From: Acerihabitans sp047324305
GTDB taxonomy: Bacteria > Pseudomonadota > Gammaproteobacteria > Enterobacterales > Enterobacteriaceae
Length of the DNA: 64,000 nt
NCBI RefSeq assembly: GCF_047324305.1
Contig: NZ_CP178740.1
Span: forward strand, 4,402,001 to 4,466,000
Direction of reading: 5' to 3'
The position numbers and the translations under genes were made by a program. Of this stretch, positions 1 to 8,387 are shown piece by piece. How positions within the stretch are numbered: the first letter of the stretch is position 1; each line of letters opens with the position of its first letter. Below the pieces are notes generated by a model. It made no database searches and was not told where the DNA came from. It saw only the letters and a list, made by a program, of their open reading frames with translations.

Positions 1-413
1 TTGAGCAGCGGTTAAAGAATTGCAACATACATTATTATCCAGGCCGGTTGGTTGCTTTTAAACAGGCAGTTTAAATCAATTAAAGCCAGAAGCCAGCCTC
101 TTTTTTAGGAATATGCCACTTGATATCATACTTGTTTCCCTTTTATTCAATCTGATGGTGTTCTGCTTTTTCCGCTGCTATTTTGTCGTGCCGCCTGCGC
201 GGGAATCGCCGCAGCGGAATCATGCCGAATAAGGCCGTTATGCGCAGTGGGAGGAAAACCCCGCCGGTAATGCGGCGGACATGACATTTTATTGCCGGAT
301 ATGGCAGGGTTTTGCTGTTACTATCCCTTAACGCTGTATATCGGGTTCACGCGTTCTGATATCATTAGGCCGTTTTTAGCTCACATACGCATGCTGCTAC
401 GGAACATAACATT
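1..413. other. Non-coding region upstream of fadR
   Basis: No recognised gene lies here. The only coding candidate is a 39-codon hydrophobic reading frame at 113-232, listed separately. The last 150 bases are AT-richer and should hold the fadR promoter, but I could not pick a convincing -35/-10 pair. The window edge cuts whatever lies upstream (nhaB in E. coli). Confidence 0.5.
113..232 (+). CDS. Possible small membrane peptide (39 aa)
   Basis: An ATG-to-TAA frame of 39 codons. Residues 4-20 are strongly hydrophobic (DIILVSLLFNLMVFCFF), followed by a short Pro/Arg-rich polar tail, which is the shape of a single-pass small membrane protein. AGGA lies only 2 bases before the ATG, closer than a normal ribosome binding site, so translation is doubtful. 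I do not recognise the sequence. It could be chance, since short hydrophobic frames are common in AT-rich leader DNA. Confidence 0.25.
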   Translation: MPLDIILVSLLFNLMVFCFFRCYFVVPPARESPQRNHAE

Positions 414-1133
414 ATGGTCATTAAGGCGCAGAGTCCTGCCGGTTTTGCGGAGGAGTATCTGATTGAGAGTATTTGGAACAATCATTTCCCGCCAGGTTCA
501 ATCCTGCCCGCGGAGCGCGAACTGTCCGATGTGATAGGCGTTACGCGCACCACCCTGCGGGAAGTGCTGCAGCGGCTGGCGCGTGACGGCTGGCTGACAA
601 TCCAGCACGGCAAGCCCACCCGGGTGAATAATGTCTGGGAAACCTCCGGGTTGAATATCCTGGAAACCCTGGCCCGCCTGGACCATGACAGCGTGCCGCA
701 GCTGATTGATAATTTATTGTCGGTGCGCACCAATATCGCCTCGATCTTTATCCGCATGGCGATACGCTTTTATCCGGATAAGGCGCAGAACGTGCTGGCC
801 CAGGCGAAAGACCTGGAGGATCAGGCGGATGCCTTCACCGAAATGGATTACCGTATTTTCCACGAGCTGGCCTATGCGTCGGGCAATCCTATCTATGGCC
901 TGATCCTGAACGGCCTGAAAGGCATGTACCTGCGGGTGGGACGTTATTATTTCTCCAATCCCCAGGCCCGCGAGCTGGCGCGTAACTTTTACACGCATCT
1001 GGCGGCGCTGTGCCGCGACGGCCTGTACGATCAGGTTATCGATCTGGTCCGCCACTACGGTAATGAAAGCGGCGTCATCTGGAGCAGCATGCAGTCCGCC
1101 ATTCCGCGCGATATTGCCGAATTCAGGCGTTAA
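414..1133 (+). CDS. fadR: Fatty acid metabolism regulator FadR
   Basis: GntR-family transcription factor that represses beta-oxidation genes and activates fabA/fabB. Long-chain acyl-CoA binding releases it from DNA. The protein has 239 residues, the same length as E. coli FadR, and opens with MVIKAQSPAGFAEEY. The N-terminal winged helix (about 10-75) keeps the recognition segment GVTRTTLREVLQRLARDGW and the wing HGKPTRVNN. The all-helical acyl-CoA domain fills the rest. GGAA precedes the ATG by 9 bases. It converges on ycgB, as in E. coli. Identity is secure from near-continuous similarity to the E. coli protein. Confidence 0.97.
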   Translation: MVIKAQSPAGFAEEYLIESIWNNHFPPGSILPAERELSDVIGVTRTTLREVLQRLARDGWLTIQHGKPTRVNNVWETSGLNILETLARLDHDSVPQLIDNLLSVRTNIASIFIRMAIRFYPDKAQNVLAQAKDLEDQADAFTEMDYRIFHELAYASGNPIYGLILNGLKGMYLRVGRYYFSNPQARELARNFYTHLAALCRDGLYDQVIDLVRHYGNESGVIWSSMQSAIPRDIAEFRR

Positions 1134-1282
1134 CCTCAACGCCTGACAGGCCCGCAGAACCGTTTCCGGCCGGCGCGCACACGTCGGTATGCGTTTGGAA
1201 TGTTATGGGAAAAGAATACAGACGATAAAGCGTAGCCGCGCTATTGGAAACGCGGCGCCTCTACAAGACGGCGCCCATGCCA

Positions 1283-2818
1283 TCACAGCGGTATAGACCG
1301 CGGCGGACAGCGTTCAATCAACTCAATATTGCCATCGTCATTGACCTGTTCCATATAGACATCAAAACTCCACAGCCGATGAATATGCTTCATCACTTCG
1401 CGCCGGCTTTTAGCCAGCGGCGCGCGGTTTTGCGGCGTATAGCGCAGTGTCAACGAGCGGTCGCCGCGCAGATCGACATTCCAAATCTGGATATCCGGCT
1501 CCAGGTTGCTCAGGTTATATTGCGATGAAAGCTCCTGGCGTATGGCCCGGTAGCCCTCCTCGTTATGAATGGCGGCAATTTCCAGATAATTATTGTGGTC
1601 GTCATCCAATACCGTAAACAAACGGAAATCGCGCATGATTTTCGGCGACAGGAACTGGCTGATAAAACTCTCATCCTTGAAATTATGCATGGCGAAATGC
1701 AAGGTCTCCAGCCAGTCGCTGCCGGCGATATCCGGGAACCAGTGCTTATCTTCGTCCGTCGGCGACTGGCAGATGCGTTTGATATCCTGGAACATGGCGA
1801 ACCCTAACGCATAAGGGTTGATGCCGCTGTAATACGGACTGTTATAGGGCGGCTGGTAGACGACGTTGGTGTGGCTGTGCAGAAACTCCAGCATAAAACG
1901 ATCGGTGACTTTTTTCTCATCATAGAGATGGTTAAGAATGGTGTAGTGCCAGAAGGTGGCCCAGCCTTCGTTCATTACCTGGGTTTGTTTCTGCGGATAA
2001 AAATATTGGCTGACCTTGCGCACGATGCGCAGGATCTCACGCTGCCAGGGCTCGAGCAGCGGGGCGTTTTTCTCCATAAAGTACAGCAGGTTTTCCTGCG
2101 GCTCATGGGGATAGCGGCTGGCCTGGGCCGGCAACTCTTCTTTTTCGCGCCGGGGCAGGGTGCGCCACAGTTCGTTAACCTGGCTTTGCAAATATTCCTC
2201 GCGGCTCTTTTGCCGCGATTTTTCTTCCTGCAGCGAGATTTTCTGCGGACGTTTATAACGATCGACGCCGTGGTTCATCAGCGCATGGCAGGAATCGAGC
2301 AGTTGCTCCACCTGCTCGACGCCGTAGCGTTCCTCGCATTTGGTAATATAGCCGCGGGCGAAGATGAGATAATCGACGATGGAGCTGGCATCGGTCCAAC
2401 TGCGGAATAAATAGTTATTTTTGAAAAAAGAATTATGGCCGTAACACGCATGCGCCATGACCAGCGCCTGCATGGTCATGGTGTTTTCTTCCATCAAATA
2501 GGCAATACAAGGGTTGGAGTTAATGACAATTTCATACGCCAACCCTTGCTGGCCCTGCTTGTAACGTTGTTCAGTCTCGATAAATTTTTTGCCGAACGAC
2601 CAATGGGTATAATTAATCGGCATGCCGACGCTGGAATAGGCGTCCATCATTTGCTCGGAGGTGATCACTTCTATCTGGTGGGGGTAGGTGTCCAGCCGAT
2701 AAAGCTTCGCCACCCGGTCGATCTCGTCCAGATAATCCTGCAGCAGCTCAAATGTCCAGTCGGGTCCATCGCTAAGACAAGTGGTATCCTTAAAACTTTC
2801 GTCAAGAGAAATCGTCAT
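1283..2818 (-). CDS. ycgB: SpoVR family protein YcgB
   Basis: The 511-residue protein matches the length and character of E. coli YcgB (510 aa), named after Bacillus SpoVR, which acts in spore cortex formation. The enterobacterial role is unknown. In E. coli it is linked to the yeaG/yeaH stress pair, which is also present in this window at 9.9-13.2 kb. The sequence has conserved aromatic and His-rich stretches (FFKNNYLFRSWTDASSIVDYL; MNEGWATFWHYTI) typical of the family. There is no signal peptide or membrane segment. It is transcribed towards fadR and divergently from dadA. Confidence 0.93.
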   Translation of the reverse strand: MTISLDESFKDTTCLSDGPDWTFELLQDYLDEIDRVAKLYRLDTYPHQIEVITSEQMMDAYSSVGMPINYTHWSFGKKFIETEQRYKQGQQGLAYEIVINSNPCIAYLMEENTMTMQALVMAHACYGHNSFFKNNYLFRSWTDASSIVDYLIFARGYITKCEERYGVEQVEQLLDSCHALMNHGVDRYKRPQKISLQEEKSRQKSREEYLQSQVNELWRTLPRREKEELPAQASRYPHEPQENLLYFMEKNAPLLEPWQREILRIVRKVSQYFYPQKQTQVMNEGWATFWHYTILNHLYDEKKVTDRFMLEFLHSHTNVVYQPPYNSPYYSGINPYALGFAMFQDIKRICQSPTDEDKHWFPDIAGSDWLETLHFAMHNFKDESFISQFLSPKIMRDFRLFTVLDDDHNNYLEIAAIHNEEGYRAIRQELSSQYNLSNLEPDIQIWNVDLRGDRSLTLRYTPQNRAPLAKSRREVMKHIHRLWSFDVYMEQVNDDGNIELIERCPPRSIPL

Positions 2819-3013
2819 CAGCGCACCTCATCGTTACAGACAGCACTTCATCATGCTGGCTTATAATTAATCCTAGTGCAAGATGAAAATGACGCAGGCG
2901 CCGCGCCAAATTTAATCCCGGCGCGATTATCCCCGGTTAATGGCGTATTGCCCTTGAAATAACCCCACGGCTGAGTATTTTAGGATGGGCTAACAGCAAT
3001 GTCGCGGCTTGCG

Positions 3014-3049
3014 CCGGCCAAGGAAACGCTGGCCGGTTAACCGTTTTTT
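3014..3049 (+). terminator. Hairpin plus T-run ahead of dadA
   Basis: CCGGCCA (3014-3020) and TGGCCGG (3030-3036) form a 7-bp stem with a 9-base loop. After a 7-base spacer a run of six T follows at 3044-3049. It lies 57 bases upstream of the dadA start, so it could end a leader transcript or shape the 5' UTR. The gap between stem and T-run makes it a weak terminator candidate. Confidence 0.3.
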
Positions 3050-3105
3050 CTCCCCTACTACATTATTATTGTGCTGCGCAATGGGCGCCATAGGATTGGA
3101 TAATC

Positions 3106-4392
3106 ATGCGGGTCATCATTCTGGGTAGTGGCGTTATCGGCGTGGCAAGCGCGTGGTATCTTGCCCGGGCGGGGCATGAAGTGCGGGTGATTGACCGGCA
3201 GCCCGGACCGGCGCAGGAAACCAGCGCCGGCAACGCCGGACAGATTTCCCCCGGTTATGCCGCGCCATGGGCCGCGCCGGGCGTACCGTTAAAGGCTATA
3301 AAATGGATGTTTCAGCGCCATGCGCCGCTGGCTATCCGGCTGAAAGCCAGCGATCACCAGTTGCGCTGGATGTGGCAAATGCTGCGTAACTGCGACAGCC
3401 ACCATTATTATATTAATAAAAGCCGCATGGTGCGCCTGGCGGAATACAGCCGTGATTGCCTCAAGGCGCTGCGCGACGAAACCGGTATCGCCTATGAAGG
3501 CCGCCAGGGCGGCACGCTGCAGCTGTTTCGCACCGACCAGCAGTATGCCGCCGCCGCCAGGGATATCGCCGTGCTGCGCGATGAAGGCGTCCCTTTCGCC
3601 CTGCTGGAAGCCCATCAGCTGGCCGGCGTCGAACCGGCGCTGGCGGGCGTGGCCCATAAGCTTAGCGGCGGGCTGCGGCTGCCTAACGATGAAACCGGCG
3701 ATTGCCAGCTGTTTACCCAGCGTCTGGCCGCCATGGCCGCCGCGCAGGGCGTTGAATTTCAGTATAATTGCTCTATTACCGGCCTGATGCGCACCGGCAA
3801 CCTGGTGGCCGGGGTCGTCTGCGACGGCGAGCTGCTGCAGGCCGATGCGTATGTGATGGCGCTGGGTTCGTATTCCACCGCCATGCTGCGCGACTTGATC
3901 GACATACCCGTCTATCCGCTGAAGGGCTATTCGCTGACCATCCCCCTGGCCGATGAACAGGGCGCGCCGGTATCCACGGTCCTGGATGAAACCTATAAAA
4001 TAGCCGTCACCCGCTTTGATCGGCGTATCCGGGTGGGCGGCATGGCGGAAATCGTCGGTTTCAACACCGGCCTGGAAAAAGCCCGGCGCGATACGCTGGA
4101 AATGGTGGTGCGCGATCTTTTTCCGTTCGGCGGCCATATCGAGCAGGCCACATTCTGGACCGGACTGCGCCCGATGACGCCGGACGGCACGCCCATCGTC
4201 GGGGCCACGCCGGTGAAAAACCTGTATCTCAACACCGGACACGGCACGCTCGGCTGGACCATGGCCTGCGGGTCGGGGCGGCTGCTGGCGGATATCATCA
4301 GCGGCGCGCGGCCGGAGATTCCCTATGACGATTTATCGGTCGCCCGCTATGACGGCAATTTCAGGGCGGGCGTGGAGCCGAAAATGGCCTGA
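3106..4392 (+). CDS. dadA: D-amino acid dehydrogenase small subunit DadA
   Basis: FAD-dependent inner-membrane-associated enzyme that oxidises D-alanine and other D-amino acids to 2-oxo acids and feeds electrons to the quinone pool. It has 428 residues (E. coli 432). The N-terminus is a dinucleotide fold (VIILGSGVIGVASAWYLARAG, then acidic IDRQ), and TSAGNAGQISPGYAAPWAAPG is the DadA-family signature. The C-terminal FAD-contact region includes GLRPMTPDGTPIVG and NTGHGTLGWTMACGSG. Divergent from ycgB. In E. coli the alanine racemase gene dadX follows directly; here the next gene is a convergent exporter and dadX is absent. Confidence 0.95.
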   Translation: MRVIILGSGVIGVASAWYLARAGHEVRVIDRQPGPAQETSAGNAGQISPGYAAPWAAPGVPLKAIKWMFQRHAPLAIRLKASDHQLRWMWQMLRNCDSHHYYINKSRMVRLAEYSRDCLKALRDETGIAYEGRQGGTLQLFRTDQQYAAAARDIAVLRDEGVPFALLEAHQLAGVEPALAGVAHKLSGGLRLPNDETGDCQLFTQRLAAMAAAQGVEFQYNCSITGLMRTGNLVAGVVCDGELLQADAYVMALGSYSTAMLRDLIDIPVYPLKGYSLTIPLADEQGAPVSTVLDETYKIAVTRFDRRIRVGGMAEIVGFNTGLEKARRDTLEMVVRDLFPFGGHIEQATFWTGLRPMTPDGTPIVGATPVKNLYLNTGHGTLGWTMACGSGRLLADIISGARPEIPYDDLSVARYDGNFRAGVEPKMA

Positions 4393-4400
4393 CGAGCGCG

Positions 4401-4423
4401 CGGCGGCGGGGCCACCGCCGCCG
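4401..4423. terminator. Hairpin between convergent dadA and exporter gene
   Basis: CGGCGGCGG (4401-4409) and CCGCCGCCG (4415-4423) make a perfect 9-bp stem with a 5-base loop in the 34-base gap between the two stop codons. Neither side has a T-run. The position suits a shared 3'-end structure, but intrinsic termination is unproven. Confidence 0.4.
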
Positions 4424-4426
4424 GTG

Positions 4427-5623
4427 CTATTGCGGCAATGACGTCAGCCTCCCCGACAAGCGCCGGGTATGCAGGCGGGCGAGGCCGGCAAATACCGCGC
4501 CCAATAACATCACCAACGACAGCGACAGGCGCGGCGGCAGCGGCAGGGCGATAAACGCCAGGCTGATGGCGGCCGCGCCCGCCATCTGGACAAAGCCGTT
4601 CAGCGCGGCCGCCACGCCCGCCTGGTCGGGATACGGCTCCAGCGCGTAGCTGGCGGCGGGGCCCAACAGAAAGGCCAGTCCGGAACAGGCTATCGCCACC
4701 GGCAGCATATAGCTCAGCCAGTGGGTTTGCCATATCAGCGGCGTCCAGGCGACGCTGGTCAGTAACGTCAGGCTGCCCAGACCCATCAGCAGGGTACCGA
4801 TGGTCAGGCAGGCGGGGCGGCCCGCTTTGCGGATCACCCGGTTGGCGATGACGCTGACCAGCATAATCCAGCCCCCATTGGCGCCGAAGGCCAGCGAAAA
4901 CTGCAGCGGCGTCAAGTGGGCCACCCCCATCAGCACCTGGGATGAAAGCGACACATAGGTCAGCGCCATCGCCATGGCGCCGGTATTGACCAGGGAAAAC
5001 ACCCGAAACCGCCGCTGACCGAGGATCGCCAGATAGGCGTTCACCGGCAGGCCCAGGCGGCGCAGGGTATTGCCCGGGCGCGTTTCCGGCAATCCCCGGG
5101 CAATCAGCGCCAGCACCACCAGGGCATAAGCAGTCAGCGCCCAGAAGGGCGCGCGCCAGCCGAACCACTCGGCCAGCAGCCCGCCGGCCAGCGGGGCCAG
5201 CGCCGGCACGATATTCAGCGTGCCGTTCAGGAAGCTGAAGGCGCGGGCCGCGTCGTCGCCGTTGAGCCGGTCGCGCACGCAGCTGAACAAGGCGACGGTG
5301 GTACAGCATACCGCCAGGCCCTGCAACACCCGCGAGCACAGGAACACCGCGGGCAGTTGGGCCAGGGCCGCCATGGCGGCCCCCAGGCCGTACAGCGCCA
5401 CGCCCGCCAGCGCCATGGGCCGGCGGCCGAAATAATCCACCAGGGGGCCGGTAAGCAGCTGACCGACGCCCATGACCAGGATAAACAGCGGGATAGTGGA
5501 CTGGATCAGGGACTCCGGAGTACCCAGTCCTTTGGCGATGCCCGGGATCACGGGCAAATAGAGATCGATACCCAGCGGACCCAGCAATACTAATGACAGC
5601 AACAGCAGCAGAAATTTTCGCAT
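4427..5623 (-). CDS. Bcr/CflA-type MFS drug exporter
   Basis: A 398-residue major facilitator with about 12 hydrophobic segments. Its start MRKFLLLLLSLVLLGPLGIDLYLPVIPGI resembles the first helix of the Bcr/CflA drug-resistance branch. Motif A of the family appears as GPLVDYFGRRPMA after helix 2. Expected to export small toxic compounds by proton antiport; the substrate cannot be read from sequence. The divergent neighbour is a MarR-type regulator 130 bases away, the usual layout for an efflux pump under local control. E. coli has no such pair at this place. Confidence 0.85.
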   Translation of the reverse strand: MRKFLLLLLSLVLLGPLGIDLYLPVIPGIAKGLGTPESLIQSTIPLFILVMGVGQLLTGPLVDYFGRRPMALAGVALYGLGAAMAALAQLPAVFLCSRVLQGLAVCCTTVALFSCVRDRLNGDDAARAFSFLNGTLNIVPALAPLAGGLLAEWFGWRAPFWALTAYALVVLALIARGLPETRPGNTLRRLGLPVNAYLAILGQRRFRVFSLVNTGAMAMALTYVSLSSQVLMGVAHLTPLQFSLAFGANGGWIMLVSVIANRVIRKAGRPACLTIGTLLMGLGSLTLLTSVAWTPLIWQTHWLSYMLPVAIACSGLAFLLGPAASYALEPYPDQAGVAAALNGFVQMAGAAAISLAFIALPLPPRLSLSLVMLLGAVFAGLARLHTRRLSGRLTSLPQ

Positions 5624-5753
5624 CTATAACCACATATTAAGAACGAGCTTAAGAATAGGGGCAGCCGGCGGGCAAGGAAAGAGGAAAAATGGTCATCCAG
5701 GCTAATATATGATAATTTTTGTCACATTGTTTCTGATGTTGTTACCCGCCTTT

Positions 5754-6188
5754 ATGAAAACGGAATATAAAAGTTTTTCCAAATTGTTGCATTTGACTTC
5801 CAGGGCATTGCGCATGGCGATTGACCGGCGTTTGAAATATCTCGGGCTCAGCCAGGCCAGCTGGGTGGCGGTGGCGGCGATAGCCGGCGCGCAGTCGCCG
5901 CTGTCGCAAAGCGAACTGGCGCTGATCCTCGGCGTCGAAGGCGCCACTATCGTCTCCATGATAGACCGCCTGGTGAAGCTGGATTTGGTTCAGCGCATTC
6001 CCACCGCCCAGGACCGGCGCAAGAAATTGCTGGTGGTCACCGCCGAAGGCAAGGTATTGTACGAAAAAGTGCGCATGGAAGCCGATGCCATCGGTAAGGA
6101 GATCCTGGAAAACGTGACCGAACAGGATATCCAGGTTGCCATGCAGGTGCTGACCAAAATCTACGCCGCCACCGAATCCCTGGATTGA
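5754..6188 (+). CDS. MarR/SlyA-family transcriptional regulator
   Basis: A winged-helix regulator of 144 residues from this start. Helix-turn-helix and recognition helix: SQSELALILGVEGATIVSMIDRLVKLDLVQR. The wing carries the family's DRR motif (TAQDRRKKLLVVTAEGK). An earlier in-frame ATG at 5709 would add 15 hydrophobic residues not expected in this family, so I prefer the ATG at 5754 (MKTEYKSFSKLL); neither has a clear Shine-Dalgarno. It faces the exporter gene across a 130-base intergenic region that probably holds its operator, and likely represses that gene until a ligand binds. Confidence 0.85.
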   Translation: MKTEYKSFSKLLHLTSRALRMAIDRRLKYLGLSQASWVAVAAIAGAQSPLSQSELALILGVEGATIVSMIDRLVKLDLVQRIPTAQDRRKKLLVVTAEGKVLYEKVRMEADAIGKEILENVTEQDIQVAMQVLTKIYAATESLD

Positions 6189-6268
6189 CGCCCCCGTCCG
6201 CCGTGCCGACGGCGCTGGCACCGGCCCATCCGGGCAGATGGCGACGTTTTTGCGTTGCCGCGGTGCCG

Positions 6269-7999
6269 TTAAACCTGCTCTTCGGCGATTTTAATACCGA
6301 TTTTACTCACTTTCTGATCGTCTTTTTCGGCGATGGTCCACACCAATCCTTCCGAGACGACGTTATCGCCCACCACCGGTTCGCCGCCGCCCAATAATTG
6401 CATCACAAAGGCGCCCAGCGTCAGCTCATGTTCCACTTTCTCATGCAGATCGAGGCCATAGATGGCCGCCACGTCTTCCAGCCTGGCATTGGCCTCGAGA
6501 ATAAAATCGCCGAAAAAACGCTGATCCAACGCCACCGGCGGCGACTGGCTGAACAGCCTGCCCAGCGCCGGCAAATCCCGTTCCCGGCCGATAACGCACA
6601 GTACATCGCCCTCTTTCAACCGGGTGTTGCCGGTGGGGTGCAACATCACGTTATCGCGAAACAACGCGGCGATACGGGTGTGCTTGGGCATTTTCATATC
6701 GCGCAGCGCGGCGCCGACACACCAGTTATCCTCATTAAGCTGGTAAATAAACTGTTCCCAGGGATTTTCGGGATGGATATCCATGCCCACCCGGTTGATA
6801 GGCTTGGCGGTGGGCGGCACCACCACCTTAGCCAGCCTGGCGGCAAAACCCAGCGACGTTCCCTGCAGCAAAAGTGAAATCAATACGATAAAAAACGCGA
6901 CGTTAAAATACAGGCGCGCGTGGTCCAGGCCGGCCATCATCGGGAATACCGCCAGGATGATCGGTACGGCGCCGCGCAGGCCCACCCAGGAGAGAAATAC
7001 CCGCTCCCGGGCGGTAAAGTTGCGAAAGGGCAGCAACCCGACCCAAATGGATAACGGACGGGCGACCAGCATCAGCCAGAGCGACAAGATCAGCGCCGGC
7101 ACCGCAATCATCCACAAATCGCTGGGCGTCACCAACAACCCCAGCACCAAAAACATGCCGATCTGGCTTAACCAGGCCATGCCGTCGAAGGTTTGCAAAA
7201 TACCGTGTCGGTTGCGGATCGGCCGGTTGCCCAATAAAAAGCCGCAGAGATAGACCGCCAGGATGCCGCTGCCTTCCAGCGCCGTGGTCAGGGAGAAAAT
7301 CATGATGCCGCCGCTTACCGCCAGCAGCGGATACAGTCCCGGGGCCAGGGAAATTCGGTTAATGGTTTGCAGCAGCAGCCAGCCGCCGCCCAGGCCGAAC
7401 AACATCCCCAGGCCGAACTGCTGGATCAAATGCACCAGGAACATCCAGCTTAAATGGGATTCATGTCCCTGGATCATCGAGATAAGCGTAATGGTCAAAA
7501 ACACCGCCATGGGATCATTGCTGCCGGACTCGATTTCAAGCGTGGCGTTGACGCGCTCGTTCAGGCCTTTGTCGCCCAGCAGCGAGAATACCGCGGCGGC
7601 GTCGGTGGAACCGACGATGGCGCCGAGCAACAACCCTTCTATCAGGTTGAGGTGAAATAGCCAGGCCGCCACCATGCCGGTCAGTCCGGCGGTAATCAGT
7701 ACGCCCACAGTCGCCAGCGACAGCGCGGGCCACAGCGCCACGCGAAACGAGGTGGCGCGGGTGCGCATGCCGCCGTCGAGTAATATCACCGCCAGCGCCA
7801 GGTTGCTGATGAGGTAGGCGACCGGATAATTATCGAAACCGATGCCGCCGATACCGTCCACCCCGGCCAACATGCCGATGGCCAGGAAAATAACCAGGAT
7901 TGGAATACCCAAACGGGAAGAGAGGGAACTCAGCAGGATGCTGCCGCCCACTAAAATAGAGCCAATAATAAATAAACTGATGATGGTGCTGCTGTCCAA
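6269..7999 (-). CDS. cvrA: K+/H+ antiporter NhaP2 (CvrA)
   Basis: Cation/proton antiporter of the CPA1 family, known in E. coli/Vibrio for potassium efflux and low-osmolarity growth. 576 residues (E. coli 578). About 12-13 hydrophobic segments fill residues 1-400, including the ion-site region GSTDAAAVFSLL and SGSNDPMAVFLTI with the acidic ND pair. A cytosolic tail follows: a TrkA-C/RCK-like segment (about 400-480, GAALRDMKMPKHTRIAALFRD) and a CorC/HlyC-like transporter-associated domain (about 490-565, FILEANARLEDVAAIYGLDL). Convergent with the MarR gene. E. coli has it directly after dadAX, so the neighbourhood is conserved. Confidence 0.95.
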   Translation of the reverse strand: MDSSTIISLFIIGSILVGGSILLSSLSSRLGIPILVIFLAIGMLAGVDGIGGIGFDNYPVAYLISNLALAVILLDGGMRTRATSFRVALWPALSLATVGVLITAGLTGMVAAWLFHLNLIEGLLLGAIVGSTDAAAVFSLLGDKGLNERVNATLEIESGSNDPMAVFLTITLISMIQGHESHLSWMFLVHLIQQFGLGMLFGLGGGWLLLQTINRISLAPGLYPLLAVSGGIMIFSLTTALEGSGILAVYLCGFLLGNRPIRNRHGILQTFDGMAWLSQIGMFLVLGLLVTPSDLWMIAVPALILSLWLMLVARPLSIWVGLLPFRNFTARERVFLSWVGLRGAVPIILAVFPMMAGLDHARLYFNVAFFIVLISLLLQGTSLGFAARLAKVVVPPTAKPINRVGMDIHPENPWEQFIYQLNEDNWCVGAALRDMKMPKHTRIAALFRDNVMLHPTGNTRLKEGDVLCVIGRERDLPALGRLFSQSPPVALDQRFFGDFILEANARLEDVAAIYGLDLHEKVEHELTLGAFVMQLLGGGEPVVGDNVVSEGLVWTIAEKDDQKVSKIGIKIAEEQV

Positions 8000-8387
8000 C
8001 CTAACTCTCCTTTATTGTTTTCGCCGGCTCCCGCTCATCCTGAACGGAAATAAGAGGCTACTGTTCCAGACAATATTGCCGGGCGGTGATGGGTGCCGCT
8101 GTTTATGCATGGAGGGGGCTTTCAAACTACCTCCTTTCACGCCAACCACAAAGCCGTTTTTTGCCAAAAGGCTGTTTTTAGGCATTTCACGTCCAATACG
8201 CGGGATAATGGCTAAAAATCGACGCAAAGGGTTTTATGCCATGGCCGTGCCGGGATAATCATCGACATCGGCCGGCGGCTGGACAATGGGGTCTGAATGG
8301 AGCGCCCATGCTATGGCGCATGCCTGGGTTTTTCATTCATGTTACTATAAATTACCGCTGATAATGAATTACTGAATAAAAATTCCG
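8000..8387. other. Intergenic region cvrA-dosC
   Basis: This 388-base divergent spacer must hold the cvrA and dosC promoters. The last 60 bases before dosC are AT-rich. I saw no structural RNA, no convincing small gene and no clear palindromic operator. Confidence 0.4.

Noticed and set aside
1235..1256. Terminator between fadR and ycgB
   Set aside because: GCCGCG/CGCGGC forms only a 6-bp stem with a 10-base loop and no T-run on either side.
4347..5633. 428-codon second frame over the exporter gene
   Set aside because: A Gly/Arg/Pro-rich shadow in another frame; the MFS protein frame has clear membrane segments and motif A.
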